A stretch of 64,000 nt of DNA from Cyrtodaria siliqua (GCA_037043455.1 JAWPHD010000001.1:868001-932000); one strand, 5' to 3'. Positions 1 through 11,470 are shown, numbered from the stretch's first letter. Numbers and translations: made by a program. The notes: generated from the letters alone by a model not told the origin.

Positions 1-149
1 TTTCTCCTTTCATACCTTTTTTATTAGATTAACGGCGATCACTTTTCCAAATCGCCACTTCTCCCTTTAAGATAAGGTGTGGTTCGCAAAGTCGTTTTTC
101 ATATTTTAACGGACAATTTTGTCTTTTAAAAAAGCAAAACAGTTATATG

Positions 150-158
150 TTGTTGGTT

Positions 159-190
<32 letters not shown>

Positions 191-253
191 TGCGTGCCGG
201 TTGACTGTGGTCCTCGAATGCTACATTTCCAGTTCGACTTTTATCTCTTCTTT
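150..253 (+). mobile_element. PLE 3' end fragment with TG/TGCG microsatellite
   Basis: The right half (GGTTGACTGTGGTCCTCGAA onward, ending in a T-rich tail) matches the 3' terminus shared by the many Penelope-like (PLE) fragments in this window. Where other copies read TTTGTGTTTTGTGG, this one has expanded into (TG)n then (TGCG)n at about 159-197. It is 5'-truncated and non-coding. Confidence 0.7.
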
Positions 254-256
254 AAC

Positions 257-1240
257 TAGATTAGCGGAAATAAACTGACCAAATGTATTTCTTAACATTT
301 TTTATAAAGAAATGAAGGCATGTGTCACAGTTCTTTACTTTGGAAACAGGCCTGCCAGATCATATATTTATTATTTGTATATACTCATTTTACCGGTATA
401 AAAGCAATATGTCAAGCTAAAAGTGTCAATATTGTTAACGGATCGTTACATTACATCATCTACATTATTTTTAAGTTTGTCTATCTAACAAAAATAATAT
501 TTCCAAATGCATTTAATAAACTGCGCACTATTAACAAGATATTAGACATGTTAGACATGTATCTACTACCGAGTATTAACTTGCATACCTTTCTCCAAGA
601 TGCGAAAACGGGAAATAAAACGTTAATTTTGGCTTGAAAAGTTTGCATATTGTAAAATTAAACCATTTAATAGGTAATTGCAAACAGGCTAATAGTATCC
701 CATTTTTCAGTAAAAAAAAATTTTAAACGTGTTTTATTGTCGAAATATCTGTTATACAATCCTGCTAATATAAGATTTCACATCGCTTAATGGAATTAAG
801 GCGGTACCACGTAATTATTGTTTGGGGCGCTAAATAAGTTGTATATCAGTGAAACCGACATTTTTAGTGGTAAATAAAAATACCTTACTTTTTAAATTCG
901 ATTGAGAAATAAAAATTTCATATGCAAAAGATGTTTTTGATTCTTCTGCATGAACAATTTGGAAAACATTTTATTTTAGAATTTGTATCCAAAAACGGTT
1001 TTAAATTGTTGGATATTCGTAAACTAAGACACCCTGAATGTTTTATAGCAACATATGAATGATAACTGAAGTTATATGAACTTCTGTATTTTTGCTGTCC
1101 CACCATCTTTACATGGAAAAAGCCCCATCAAAAAATCGTTTAGGCTGTACAATATTTATTTGTCAACCGATTGTCAAAAACTGAGGTGTTTTATTTACCA
1201 CTAAACATTTCAGTTCTAATGAAATATAATTTATGTATGT
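257..1240. other. AT-rich stretch without recognised gene
   Basis: No coding or RNA gene is recognised. A roughly 25-bp inverted repeat (TTTAGTGGTAAATAAAA near 864-885, its complement near 1188-1207) could mark the ends of a 350-bp MITE, but no target duplication was identified. Short open frames at 320-637 and 918-1106 look like chance. Confidence 0.4.
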
Positions 1241-1246
1241 ACTAAG

Positions 1247-1495
1247 ACAATTGCTCATGTTAATGCTGAAACCCTTTGGCTGAAACGAGCGCCCCGAACA
1301 GTAGACGACGAACAACTGCAAAACAAAGGCGTTCTCCAAATTCCACTTGTATTTACAAGTGATGGAATGTTGACAATTGATGAAATAAAACCGCAGAATC
1401 AGGAATCTCTTCCTGTTTTTGTTTCATCTTTCAGACTTTCTCCATTATCTCTGAAAGCAGTGGAGTATAAACGGTTAATTACAAGTTATAAGTAA
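1247..1495 (+). CDS. Candidate 3'-terminal exon of an unrecognised gene
   Basis: An 82-codon block is open from just after an in-frame stop at 1220-1222 to a TAA at 1493-1495. Its composition is protein-like (for example ETLWLKRAPRTVDDEQLQNK, then VFVSSFRLSPLSLKAVEYKR), not low complexity. A possible splice acceptor (TACTAAG) ends at 1246, though its pyrimidine tract is poor. A poly(A) signal AATAAA lies 42 bases past the stop at 1537-1542, fitting a last exon. I do not recognise the family; no upstream exon was found in the window, so this may be the end of a gene starting to the left, a decayed repeat, or chance. Confidence 0.3.
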   Translation, partial: TIAHVNAETLWLKRAPRTVDDEQLQNKGVLQIPLVFTSDGMLTIDEIKPQNQESLPVFVSSFRLSPLSLKAVEYKRLITSYK

Positions 1496-1559
1496 AAAGT
1501 ACTGAGCGTATGTGCTACTTATCTTTGATGTTACATAATAAAATGCGGATAGATACAGG

Positions 1560-2360
1560 TACCAGCAGTGATATACTTGTGTATACATAACTTCTTTATG
1601 TATAACCGAAACAGATAGATTATTTACTGTATGTAAGCGATATTCGATGGGGACTGATCCCGTGTTGGTAATGCTTTTATCAACCTTGAGTTTTCAGACA
1701 TCAGTATATCACCATGTGACAGTGAGATAATCAGTGGTGTATGTGGTTTCCTCAAGTGTTTGTTGGAAACATTTACAATTAATTTGATTATGTCTCAATG
1801 CTTTCAACTTTCGTGTATATAGTCCAGCTATGTATTGTTTCGTAGAGGTAAATTCGTAGAGGTATCAGGATGTATATATAATTATGTTCATTGTGCAAAT
1901 AATATGATTTTAAATTGGGAGGCTTTATTTATTTATTTATTTACAAACATAAATCGATTATGAAAATTTACCAATACGCAGTTTAACCCTCAACAATCAC
2001 AACGTGGATAGTACATAATGTGCTGTTTGCTATATGTTGATGTGTTCCATTGTAATGCAAAATAACATGATGGCAAATAATGGAAAAGGGGGCAGGTAAG
2101 CCTAATAAAGGATTCAGTATCATTAACAAAATAACAAGTCCGGATAAGAAACATTCTGATTTATTAATTATTTGAAGTTTTCACTAAAGTCTTTATTTGT
2201 TCAATCAGATTTGCATTTTCGTTTATGCAGGTGGATCTTCATAATAAATAAAAGTCTTAACACATGGAAAGATATGAATATAGGAATTACAGTTTTTAGT
2301 TAAATGCGCATGCACGCCAAGTTATTTGATTATTAATATATAGTTGCGTTTCTTGTTTCT
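1560..2360. other. AT-rich stretch, nothing recognised
   Basis: No open frame of note, no structured RNA and no copy of the repeat families seen elsewhere. It lies between two candidate exons and may be intron or intergenic. Confidence 0.4.
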
Positions 2361-2365
2361 TTTAG

Positions 2366-2472
2366 TATATATCTAGAATCACGAGTACCTATCAGTAGCC
2401 GATGTGTATTAACGAAGATAGATCTGGCTCATAATGCTATTCTGGATGTGTCTGATTATCTATCGAGAGTCG
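2366..2472 (+). CDS. Candidate internal exon with leucine-rich-repeat-like sequence
   Basis: A 107-bp block is preceded by a strong acceptor (pyrimidine-rich TTTCTTGTTTCTTTTAG ending at 2365) and followed by a good donor (G|GTGAGT, GT at 2473-2474). The only open frame crossing it gives 35 codons, with one spare base at each end. The peptide contains LTKIDLAHNAILDVSDYL, which fits the LxxLxLxxNxLxx pattern of a leucine-rich repeat. Neighbouring exons were not found: downstream lie an HP-B repeat and a palindromic element. It could be an exon of a large-intron LRR gene or a lone pseudo-exon. Confidence 0.35.
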
Positions 2473-2570
2473 GTGAGTCGACGCTTAGAAGAAGTTAGCG
2501 AGTAAATGTGTTATAATGCACTCATAATTATTTTTTGCTGAATTACTGGTATTAATTATTTGCGTTTTTA

Positions 2571-2716
2571 AAGTAGAATTCCGCTTAAGCCGGTGCTAGG
2601 GGGCATGGGAGGCGTTGCCTTTTAAAATTGCCTCTCATGAACAGACATATTAACTGAGACTGCTACTTTTCTCCCTTGTTTGTGTTTGTTGATTTCATGG
2701 AATCCCCTTTTCAGTA
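2571..2716 (+). repeat. HP-B hairpin repeat copy (degenerate)
   Basis: Carries the family hallmarks GCTTAAGCCGGTGCTAGGGG, a 'GGAGGCGTTGCC' segment and a decayed main hairpin (ACAGACAT...GAGACTGCT), followed by the TTGTTTGTGTTTGTTG block. The stem is no longer perfect, so this is an old copy. Confidence 0.65.
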
Positions 2717-3102
2717 CGTATTGGCAGCTCCGATCCCTTTTCGATTCAATAGCATATTTAAGACGACCGTTTCACGGAGCTGTTCAAAAATAAACATAAT
2801 CAAGTTTCATTTTTTTTTATCGCGATAAAGCATAAGTATAGTATCAATTTTTAATTTTAACAATAACATATTCCGCTAGTTGTGTGTGAATCTGAATGTC
2901 AGATAAACGTTCATAAGCGAAACCAAACGTTACGTCATATAACGCGGACAGCAAATACTAACAACGTATTCGGTAAGAAATGATCCAGGCACGTATTCGG
3001 TTGTTAGGAGGACAGCTTATGTTCACAGTGGTTTAACGACGCTTTCACGGTGGGTTTTTTCTGGAGTGCGGAAGCGCTATAGTTTATGGTGGCTGATTTT
3101 TG

Positions 3103-3337
3103 CCATGTCGTATTTTCGTTATTTCGCCGCTAAAAGACGACAGAACAAAAAGACGTCAGAACGACAAAACGAAAAGACACATTTCATGGACGAAAAGACG
3201 ACAGAACGCCACGCGAACTGACGAAAAGACGACATTTCAGCCGCTAAAAGACACCATTTGATATTGTCGTCTTTTCGTTATTTCGCATGTCGTCTTTTCG
3301 CGATGCATTTGTCGTATTTTCATTCTGTCGCAACATA
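3103..3337. repeat. Palindromic repeat built from GACGAAAAGACGAC
   Basis: About 235 bp made of alternating forward and reverse versions of one motif: TGTCGTATTTTCGTTATTTC on the left, several ACGAAAAGACGACA in the middle, TGTCGTCTTTTCGTTATTTC and GTCGTCTTTTCGCGATGC on the right. Outer segments can fold back on inner ones. It resembles a short foldback or MITE-like element; no coding sequence and no clear target duplication. Confidence 0.6.
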
Positions 3338-3339
3338 AT

Positions 3340-4095
3340 GCGTGCGTTTAAATCCACAAACGGAGAAAACTCATTTACGTTCGTTCGAGCTGTGTTTAAA
3401 AATCAATCCCAAGATTAAAACATATATTGTTTTCGCCCAAATTATATAATTCTTAAAGTTAATGCAGCTCTTCAGTAAAGTAGCGGAAAAGACGGTAAGA
3501 GACACTGTCTCTGCAACAAAACGTAATTTTGAAATTTATTAAGAAATTTTAAAAACGCAAATTTAAACAATTTGCATTTGTAAAAACGTCGTGCATTTCA
3601 GTGGTTGCGTTCGTTTCAGTATTCATCGTTTAAAAAGCACTTGCACGCAACTGGGTCTGTAAAACCATTGACATACCGCCACATATAGACAATCCTACCA
3701 TGGTTATCTCCTAGTTAAGTGTATTACAAATATAAATCTATATTTTTAGATAGATTGATGTACTAATCAAACAAAAACATACTTTTTCTGCATCCATATG
3801 CGTGTCCTGGTTTAAATAATAAGTGTCTTTGGTCATCATTGTACGCAGTACACGGTACGTTAAAGCATGGAACGCATATACGTTCTGTTAAATAAAATAC
3901 AATATGGTTGAGAAGGATATAGTTCTTTCCAGCAGCATTATAAATCACAATATCTTCCCAGCCAACAATAATGTTTTGCCAAACCAGTAATTCAGCAAAA
4001 AGTGCCCCCTGCTATTAAACATGGATTACGTTCCATCTAAAAACACATAAATATGGAACGACAACACACTCAAGAATAATAAGAATAAATGTCGG
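3340..4095. other. AT-rich stretch, nothing recognised
   Basis: No supported gene. The short minus-strand open frame at 3763-3948 has no recognisable motif. Confidence 0.4.
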
Positions 4096-4097
4096 AC

Positions 4098-4172
4098 TGA
4101 AAATGCAGCTTTTACAGAACACAGTTGATCCAACGACACGCAAAAGGACAAACATGAATGGCAATGTTAAAG
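4098..4172 (-). mobile_element. PLE tail fragment
   Basis: Short antisense match to the PLE 3' region (GCAGCTTTTACAGAACACAG, then GGACAAACATGAATGGCAA), closest to the variant seen at 29770-29905. Confidence 0.5.
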
Positions 4173-4635
4173 GTGAATGGCCACCGTTTTTGTAGTTTTA
4201 TCAATTAAAAATTTAACTCTTAAAGCTACAGAGTCTCTATATCAACGATTCTTCTTTTTAGGCGTGTCTTTATTTGTAACTTCATGTTTACCAGCTCATG
4301 TCGAAATCGGTACACAGGTAACATTATGATTTACTAGCCACTGAGCTATAACGCTTCTTGAGAAAATGGTATACAAACTACCGTTTATTATGAGGCAAAA
4401 TAACTTAACATATTTGAATGCAACTCAAGATGAAGCCATACGTATATAGTCCATCTTGTCGGACGTGTAAATTAACGTTGCCTGGAGTAATACTATATGT
4501 TGTCATTATGAAACTAATATTCCGCCTCCAAACAACCATATCTCGACTTATTATTTAGCGCTTGATGAGTGTGTGTGCGCTAGTTATTACGTAATGGCTA
4601 TTTTGTGTTAATAATAATAAAACATACCAATAAAT

Positions 4636-4728
4636 AGCCATAGTCTAGCGGTTAAACGTACGGCCATAAAGCCTTAAAATCATAACGGCAGTGGTTCAAA
4701 TCCCGTACCGGGCAAGTTTTTTTTTTTC
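4636..4728 (+). repeat. tRNA-like remnant (SINE head or tRNA pseudogene) with T-run
   Basis: An A-box-like TAGTCTAGCGGTTA and a good B-box GGTTCAAATCC lie about 50 bases apart, followed after GGGCAAG by 12 T residues, a typical pol III stop. The acceptor stem does not pair (5' ATAGCCA against 3' CCGGGCA) and the T-stem has mismatches, so a functional tRNA is unlikely. Confidence 0.4.
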
Positions 4729-5277
4729 ACATATATTCTGAAGCCTTATATTTATCGATGTTTCCTGTACAAAGGCTAAATAAAAAGGTGATAATTTACG
4801 CATCGATTTCTGCCTTATATACCGCCTATTTGGGTGTTCGTCGATTTGAAACTACTTCACACGTGACATATTCATACACATGAGTTATTACCAGTTAAAA
4901 AAGAGACTCTGTAGCTTTAAACATCATATGAACATTTCTTGATAGTCCTTGAAAGAAACATATATTTAACCGCACCGAAGTTTTATGTAAACATAAGTAT
5001 TATTTGCATGACATAGATACTACATTTACCACTGCGTGACTGCACGGGGAAATGAGGTAAATCTGAATTGTATAGCTGCACAAGAACTGCCAGATAATTG
5101 ATAAATACATTTACCCGTGGATTACTTTACCTGTTCAAAGTCGTCTACGTCATCAAATAAAATCTTACTCTCGCTTTTCACAGATATTGCAAAATGTGAA
5201 TGGTAAATATCTATTATTGCGTATTGATTTCGATTTAAATAAACATAAACATGTTCATGAGACAAGACATGGCCGGA

Positions 5278-5396
5278 AAGCTTTATCAAAGAATAAAGGC
5301 ATATGACGTCACAAACACAAAAAAGGGTTGACAATAGGACAGTGTAATAAAGATATTCCTGCCATAAACTATGCTCTAACCAACAAAAGAATAGCA
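5278..5396 (-). mobile_element. PLE tail fragment with internal deletion
   Basis: Antisense PLE tail: the AAGGCATATGACGTCACAAA / AGGGTTGACAATAG block joins directly to GGACAGTGTAATAAAGATAT, skipping the roughly 100-bp hairpin region present in intact tails. Confidence 0.6.
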
Positions 5397-5669
5397 TTTT
5401 ACCTACGGAGATATGTTTTACTGCTGAAATAAAATTATGTTATTTATAACGTAGAAGATTCCACCTCATTTAAAAAACATTTCCATTATCATTACCTTTT
5501 ATTATAAATAATATCTTACTTGCTATCTTTCTGTTCAGCAGAATATGATATATTTAACTTTTTCTTATAACACAGAAAGCAAGCTGAGCAAACTGTTTAT
5601 TTATGTATGGGGCTTTACGTCGCCGTTAACTCTTTTTCAGTCACATCACGACAGTATTTACTTTGTTGT

Positions 5670-5935
5670 AGTGATAGCGCATTCGTGGTCAAAGAGTTAA
5701 CCAGTTAACTAGTTTCGTTGTAAACCTTCTTGTCTCTTACTGCTGCGGCTTCGAATCCCACTGGGAGCTCGACTTTTAAGTAAAAAGTGTTGATTCCTAC
5801 GGATTGCGAGAGGTATACAGTACTGGTTCTACCCAGGACAAATAGAGTGGTCTGCCTCTACCATAAAAACACTAACGTCATATATGGCCTAAAATGTGCT
5901 AAAACTGACGTAAAACATAATTCAAACAAATACGT
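5670..5935 (+). repeat. tRNA-related SINE copy (family 1)
   Basis: Contains a B-box-like GGCTTCGAATCCCACTGGGA, then ACAGTACTGGTTCTACCCAG and a GTGGTCTGCCTCTACCA block. The same order occurs in reverse at 11270-11470 and 61600-61735. The CTGGTTCTACCCAGG core resembles the core of the SINE at 45186. Confidence 0.6.
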
Positions 5936-5939
5936 TGTA

Positions 5940-7135
5940 GTGAGCTCAAAGCTGAACCTAATAGTGTTGCCACAATTGAATACCGTGCTTTAGACACATG
6001 ACATGATATCACACCCAGCAGTATTATACTGACAACGCTGCGACCTGTCTTTGCACTATGTTTTTTCAATCTGGGCTATCGTTCGTTTTTGTTAGATATT
6101 CGGCATAACTGTTGGTTTGTTTTGAGTGTTTGGTTGTTGTTTGAAATTGAATAGACTTGTCTCACTGTTAGAACACTACACTTATATCTGTATTGAAATG
6201 ATGTAAATAGTCTTCCTCTCTGAAGAAAACAATAAACGCCAACCAAATGTACCTAGTAAATACCTTGAACAGAATCTCAATGTCGTCTCGATCTTAAACC
6301 TTGCAATATCCAACGTACTATATACAACGTTAACGAATGCTATCACACTATTCACACTCTCCGCTGTATGGTTCAAAATGATTTTGCTTATTATTTATTA
6401 ACAGTGTTTTTGTTTACACTCAGTCGTGTTAGATATGTTTGTATTAATACTCTTTTTACTATACTTCATTTGTCCTAATTCGTTTTTCTTTCTCGTTTCT
6501 TCCCCTGTTTCAATTTATTATTATTGTTGTTTTCCTTTGCTTTTTTCTTTTACCATGTATTTTCACTTTGCTTCTGTTCTGTCAATCATTCAACCATTAT
6601 ATCGTTAATTTCTGATTTGATTTGATATAATGTTACTCGCCACAACCCTACCACCCACCCACGCTCCCGTATCGTAAATATGTCATGTTTGATTTTTACC
6701 GGTTATTGGAGTTTATCAGAGACGATCTTAGACTTCTTAGATCACTGATTTGAATTTCTGTTAATTGTTTTTAATATGTTTAATTCATTGTTATATGTTA
6801 CAAATAGTATTCTGTTATGAGATTCTCCTTCACTCCCCACTCCACAACACCCCATCCCACCACCAACAAACACACACACTTCCCAATCCTTTTATTATAG
6901 TTACCTAACAATAAAGTTTATTCTTTAGGTCATACAGATGAAGAATTTTCTGACATAAATAGTCCTTTCTCAGGTTTTATTCACGAACCACTATATGTTC
7001 TCGTGTGTTTGTGGGAGGTATGCATTTTGTATGGGAAATGTAATCGTACTTCTAAATATCTGAGAAAAATCTAAAATGAACATCAAAATGATACTCCTTG
7101 TTCTGTGAATGCCTCAATTCCTGTTCAACTTATTT
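5940..7135. other. AT-rich stretch, nothing recognised
   Basis: Includes pyrimidine-rich runs (about 6640-6680, 6830-6900) and small open frames at 6182-6376 (minus) and 6426-6608 (plus) without recognisable motifs. Confidence 0.35.
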
Positions 7136-7136
7136 T

Positions 7137-7722
7137 GCAACGTACTGCATATTTAGTGGTTAACACATTTATAGTTCGCCACTATGATTCCTCATTGATT
7201 TTGCGATGACAGGACATATTATGGACCCTGTGATGACGTCTACCTAAATCCCCTAACGACGGTAGCGTCTGATGCTTGTCTTAAATCTTATCTTGTCGTG
7301 CCCTTAATGTTGTTTTTCTTTTTGGCTCTGGCATCTGCCAAGTCACTGAGTACTTGCTTTGTGACTTTCTGTGATAATTTTGTTCATATTCATATATACA
7401 TGATCATTTATGTGTTATAATTATATTGCCTATTAATTTTGTTTGTTAGAGAATATAACCTGGCGGGATATCTTTATTTAGACTCTCCTGTTTTATTGGA
7501 ATGAAAATAGGTAAGAGTAAAGGTTTGATGCACCCTAGTACCTGGTTGTTTACCACAGCGTTCTTTTTTGCACTGACCGTTCCAATGAGGTTTTCCTATT
7601 GTCAATCAGTTTATATTTGTGATATCTTGCCTTTTATTCATCTTGGCAATTATTGTTGGTTTCTATGCGTGCTTTTGTTTGACTCTGGTCCTTGAATGTT
7701 ACATTTCCTGTTCGACATATAC
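7137..7722 (+). mobile_element. PLE 3' region copy (about 590 bp, non-coding)
   Basis: Sense-oriented tail: starts at GCAACGTACTGCAT, passes TTCGCCACTATG, GATGACAGGACAT, TTTGATGCACCCTAG and TGACCGTTCCAA, and ends at TGGTCCTTGAATGTTACATT / CCTGTTCGAC. It is diverged from the consensus of the longer copies; the hairpin region is partly lost. Confidence 0.8.
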
Positions 7723-7999
7723 CTATTTTCTCCAAATTCTACTTAATTAACACCCTTTCTAGAATCATTATGAGTCGTGTTTTAGGAATAGCATATACCT
7801 GTTTAATATAAATGTTATTCCTCATTACAGTACATTGTTTTGCATTCACTCCACTGGATAATTTCAAACAACTGTGTCGGGTTAAAGTTCCAGTATTCAA
7901 ACTGGATAATTATATTGAATATAGTGAGAAAGGTCCCATCTGAGTTACGTAAACACAACATGTATCTCTCGTGCACGTGTTATATGGTGATGTGATTTA

Positions 8000-8268
8000 C
8001 CAACTTGGTCAGATCCTTGGTCATAATAACTGTCATACAATCTTTATTAAAACTTGTTAAAAGCTTAAGTAAAGAGGGTATGTCCCTATCATTTTGCAGC
8101 GCATTGCTTGTTTACTGGTTTTACAGTTTGCCGCTATGTGTCATCTTTGATTGTGAGATGACCGGACAGATTGTGGATTCTATGATGACGTGTTCCTTCA
8201 TCCTCAAAGGGCGGTAGCGTTTGATGCTGGTCTTAAATCGTGTCTTCTCGTACTGTGGTCCTTAAATG
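8000..8268 (+). mobile_element. PLE fragment (RT end plus start of 3' tail)
   Basis: Begins with the codons for the RT C-terminus (GGTCAGATCCTTGGTCATAA...), continues through ATCATTTTGCAGCGCATTGC and GATGACCGGACAG, then jumps to the terminal GTGGTCCTTAAATGCATTTC. Internally deleted, frame broken. Confidence 0.7.
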
Positions 8269-8667
8269 CATTTCTTCTTTAATTGCGTCCTATAGATACC
8301 CTTAGTGATATACTATAAATATATGCCGAACCAAATATCATGTAATGCTTGATAATGTTCACGTGTTGCGATGTTTGCATTTATGTCGGATTTTGTTTAT
8401 TGACATGATTGTGTTGTTACTAAATGAACATGCGTGTAAGACCTGTATTTTTTTCTCAGTATGTTTAACACTTAAACCACGCTACTGTAAGGATGTACGG
8501 AAATGGTTTTGACAGCCCGGGACATACGATCATCATTAATCAAACCCAGTACCCTTGAAATCGCCTCTTTCTGCCGAAGAATACATAAAAAAACAATATT
8601 CATCCCGACTGTGCTGTATCAACAGTGGTATAAATATATAATGAATGCAAAATGTGGTAAACGACAT

Positions 8668-8787
8668 ATAAGGCATAGTCTGTATCGCAAGTTCTCAATA
8701 ACAACTGACAGTTATATGTCAAAACCAATAAGGCATGATCTGTATCGCAAGTTCTCATTAGCACATGGCATTTCTATGTCAAAACTA
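8668..8787 (+). repeat. 60-bp tandem duplication
   Basis: Two similar 60-bp units, each with AGGCAT(AG/GA)TCTGTATCGCA and TATGTCAAAAC. Because 60 is a multiple of three, an open frame at 8503-8862 (119 codons) shows two 20-residue repeats (LYRKFS...MSK). I do not recognise that protein and consider it unsupported as a gene. Confidence 0.6.
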
Positions 8788-9075
8788 ATACTGCTCTGCT
8801 GTCTGCTCGATCACCCCACAAATCCCATAAGGGCATGTATGTGTTACATAGACTATATATGAACACATCTTTGCAAGCATGTGTTGTATTTACTTTCGTT
8901 TATAACATTAGTTAATTGATTTTTTCGTTTTGTTTTTTATGTCTTAAACGTTTAAATTGTTTCACACTACATTAGCGACGCGTTGTAAAGAATGGTCCGG
9001 GTTTTTTCGCGAAATAGCATGCATATGTTTACACAAATAACTCATTCTAAAATGTCATCTGTAATTGTCGACTTA

Positions 9076-9222
9076 TCTAAAAAGAGTATTATAAGAGACA
9101 TTTGGAAATCGCCGAACACGATACATACAAAAACTTTTGCAGTCTCGGTTTGATTGAGACTGTTCAAGAACGGTATTAGAAAAAGCTTGCTACCGCTCAC
9201 GCCCTCTAGCCCCGGCTTGATT
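9076..9222 (-). repeat. HP-A hairpin repeat copy
   Basis: Antisense HP-A unit with the perfect main hairpin CAGTCTC-9 nt-GAGACTG at 9140-9162, then a second stem (ACGGTA...TACCG) and the CTCACGCCCTCTAGCCCCGG box. It abuts a PLE copy on its right. Confidence 0.75.
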
Positions 9223-9225
9223 AGA

Positions 9226-9500
9226 TTAGAGAATATTTCATGGCGGGGATTTCTTTATTTACACTGTCCTAGTTAATTGGGATAACACAAGGGTAAGTTT
9301 GAGATTTGGTGCACCCTAGAACCTGGTTTAAACCCTCCAGCGGCCTTTTTTGCCACTGACCGTTCCATGGTGGTAGCCCTATTGTCATCCCTTTTTGTGT
9401 TTGTGACGCCATATGCCTTTATTTCTTATAAACATTGCCAATCATGTTTGTCTTTTTGCGTGTTTTTGTGTTTACTGTGTTCGTGGGTGAATGAGCTTTC
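9226..9500 (+). mobile_element. PLE 3' tail copy
   Basis: Sense tail beginning at GAGAATATTTCATGGCGGGG, with TTGGTGCACCCTAGAACCTG, hairpin arms CAGCGGC...GCCACTG, TGACCGTTCCATGG and TTGTGTTTGTGACG. Non-coding. Confidence 0.75.
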
Positions 9501-9554
9501 GTCCCTCGGGTTTCCTGGTCGTACCCTAGGTTGGTTTTCTCTTTGGCTGATAAT

Positions 9555-9840
9555 TCCTTTTAATGGAATGTAGTTTTGTTTACACTGTCTTGTCTATTTG
9601 GGCGCTGAAGACTGGATAATAACAAGGATTGTGTACACTTAAAATCAATTCAAGCTAACCTGTAGGCCGTATTGCCTACTGACAGTTCCAAGTGGGTAAC
9701 CCTGTCTTCACCACCATTTATGATGTATTTTGTCGTTTTCTTTATATAATTAATTGAATAATGCTCCTTGTTTTAAGTACAGTGCGGATCTACAATGTCA
9801 TTGCTTTTGGACGCTGTGGTTTCTATAGGACCCTATATCT
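9555..9840 (+). mobile_element. PLE-B subfamily tail copy
   Basis: Shares the layout of the PLE tail (hairpin, then TGACAGTTCCAAG..GGTAACCCT) but with its own sequence. The hairpin is GTAGGC/GCCTAC at 9662-9679, and the 3' end reads AGTGCGGATCTACAATGTCA / GCTGTGGTTTCTATAGG. An inverted copy is at 19690-20015. Confidence 0.65.
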
Positions 9841-10499
9841 CATTTGTTTATACCTATTATTATACTCAATATTTAAAACGTTAATAATATGAAATTTTGA
9901 ACATACTGAAAATGGTATCCATTTGGCAGTGGATATGTACATAATGTTCAAATATAATGTTTTAAACTGAGTTTTAGTACAATATATCTATTCTACTAAA
10001 ATCATACACCTCTGTTTTGCTTCTTAATTCACTGTTTTAATTCTGTAAGATAGATCATCTCTGACACTCGATTATATCGCTTGACTATGTTAGACTTTTC
10101 ACAAGATTTGGCATACACAATCGAGGTTATCATGGCAGACCGATTTAGAAACACCATAGATCAAGTCCATGTGTCAGTTCATTTATCAAACTACTGACCG
10201 ATTGGTTAACCATGTATAGAACAAAGTAAAATCATTTAGAAATCAACGAAATTAGAATAGGGACATTGTGTCTCCTAAAATAACTCGGAAATAACTCCGA
10301 AACTGCTAAACCGAAGCTAGGCGTACGAATTGTATTGGTATGTTCGTCTTTCTCGGACACTTTTAAGTTGTATTGAGTTGCGACACGAAACTTGTTTTCA
10401 TTTTCAGAATTATTATTATTATTTTCATGTTTTTTATCTCATTTATAAACATATTTTGACAGATATGGTGGATATTAAGTGAACAACAAAACGTCTCTG

Positions 10500-10905
10500 C
10501 GTTGTACACGCTTGTCATATGATTTGACTTAGTGACCTGGATTTTATCCTACATAACACTTTTTATCAAATGAACCTGGATGTCATCGATATACATCTTC
10601 TGACCATGATTGGTAAAATTTTGACAAACTATCAAGGTCCTATCAGGTTCAAAAGCTTTACGTTTCATTTGACCTAGTGACCTAGTTTATGGCCATATAT
10701 AGTTCATTTCCGGATATAATTAATATCTCATTGACATACATCCTCTGGAATAATTTGGTGTCAAATCAAATAAAAATAAAAGTCTTAAAACGCTTTTCCT
10801 TTAATTTGACCTACTGACCCATTTTCGAAAAAAGTTCTCATTGATATATTACAACCTCTAACCAAGTATGGTGAACATCTAATGAAAATAAAGGTTTTAT
10901 TGTCT
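10500..10905 (+). repeat. Degenerate about 143-bp tandem repeat (GACCTAGTGACC type)
   Basis: The phrase TTTGACCTAGTGACCTAG recurs in diverged form near 10521, 10666 and 10806, each followed by similar text (ATACATCTTCTGACC / ATACATCCTCTGGAA). About three decayed units. Non-coding. Confidence 0.6.
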
Positions 10906-10934
10906 GAAGTTTACGAACAACTGACGACATGCCA

Positions 10935-11222
10935 TCCCTTAAAAGTATGTATAGAAGTCGAACAGGCAATGTAGCTTTCACAGTCAACAAAAAACAACAA
11001 TATTAAAAACAAAAAATTACAATTTTAATAAGAAGCAAGGCAGGTGGCATCAAAAACACACACGGGATGACAATAGAGCTACCGCATTGGAACTGCCAGC
11101 GGCAAAATCACGGGCTCACCAAACAACACGCATACCCTATTTTCAACCCACTACAACAGGACAGTATAAATAAAGCCAGGCAATATTATGTAACAAACAA
11201 GGCAGCAATAAAAGGAAATAGG
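10935..11222 (-). mobile_element. PLE tail copy
   Basis: Antisense tail: GTCGAACAGGCAATGTAGCT at the 3' end, GACAATAGAGCTACCGCATT, a decayed hairpin (CCAGCGGC...), CAGGACAGTATAAATAAAGC and AACAAGGCAGCAATA. Confidence 0.7.
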
Positions 11223-11269
11223 GTTTATTTGTGTGTTTGAATGTCATTTTGAACACAATTTAGACCGTA

Positions 11270-11470
11270 TATGAGAGTCGATTTGTTTTTTGGTAGAAGC
11301 AGATCACCCAATTTTTCCTGGTAGAACCAGTGCTGTATATCTCCCGCCATCCTTATGAATCGACACCTTCTCATTTAAATGTGAGCTCCCAGTGGTATTC
11401 GAACCTGCAGCGGTGAAAAGCGAGAAGGTTTACCACGCTACGTCGTAAACCCCTCGAGCACGGGTCGCTA
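11270..11470 (-). repeat. tRNA-related SINE copy (family 1)
   Basis: On the minus strand this reads CGTAGCGTGGTAAACC (A-box-like), GCAGGTTCGAATACC (B-box, tRNA-Ser-like), then CAGCACTGGTTCTACCAGGA and a GTGATCTGCTTCTACCA block, as in the copy at 5670-5935. Confidence 0.6.

Noticed and set aside
4636..4714. Functional tRNA gene
   Set aside because: A and B boxes are present but acceptor and T stems do not pair.
8503..8862. 119-codon open frame
   Set aside because: Its length comes from an in-frame 60-bp duplication; no motif, no splice or poly(A) context.
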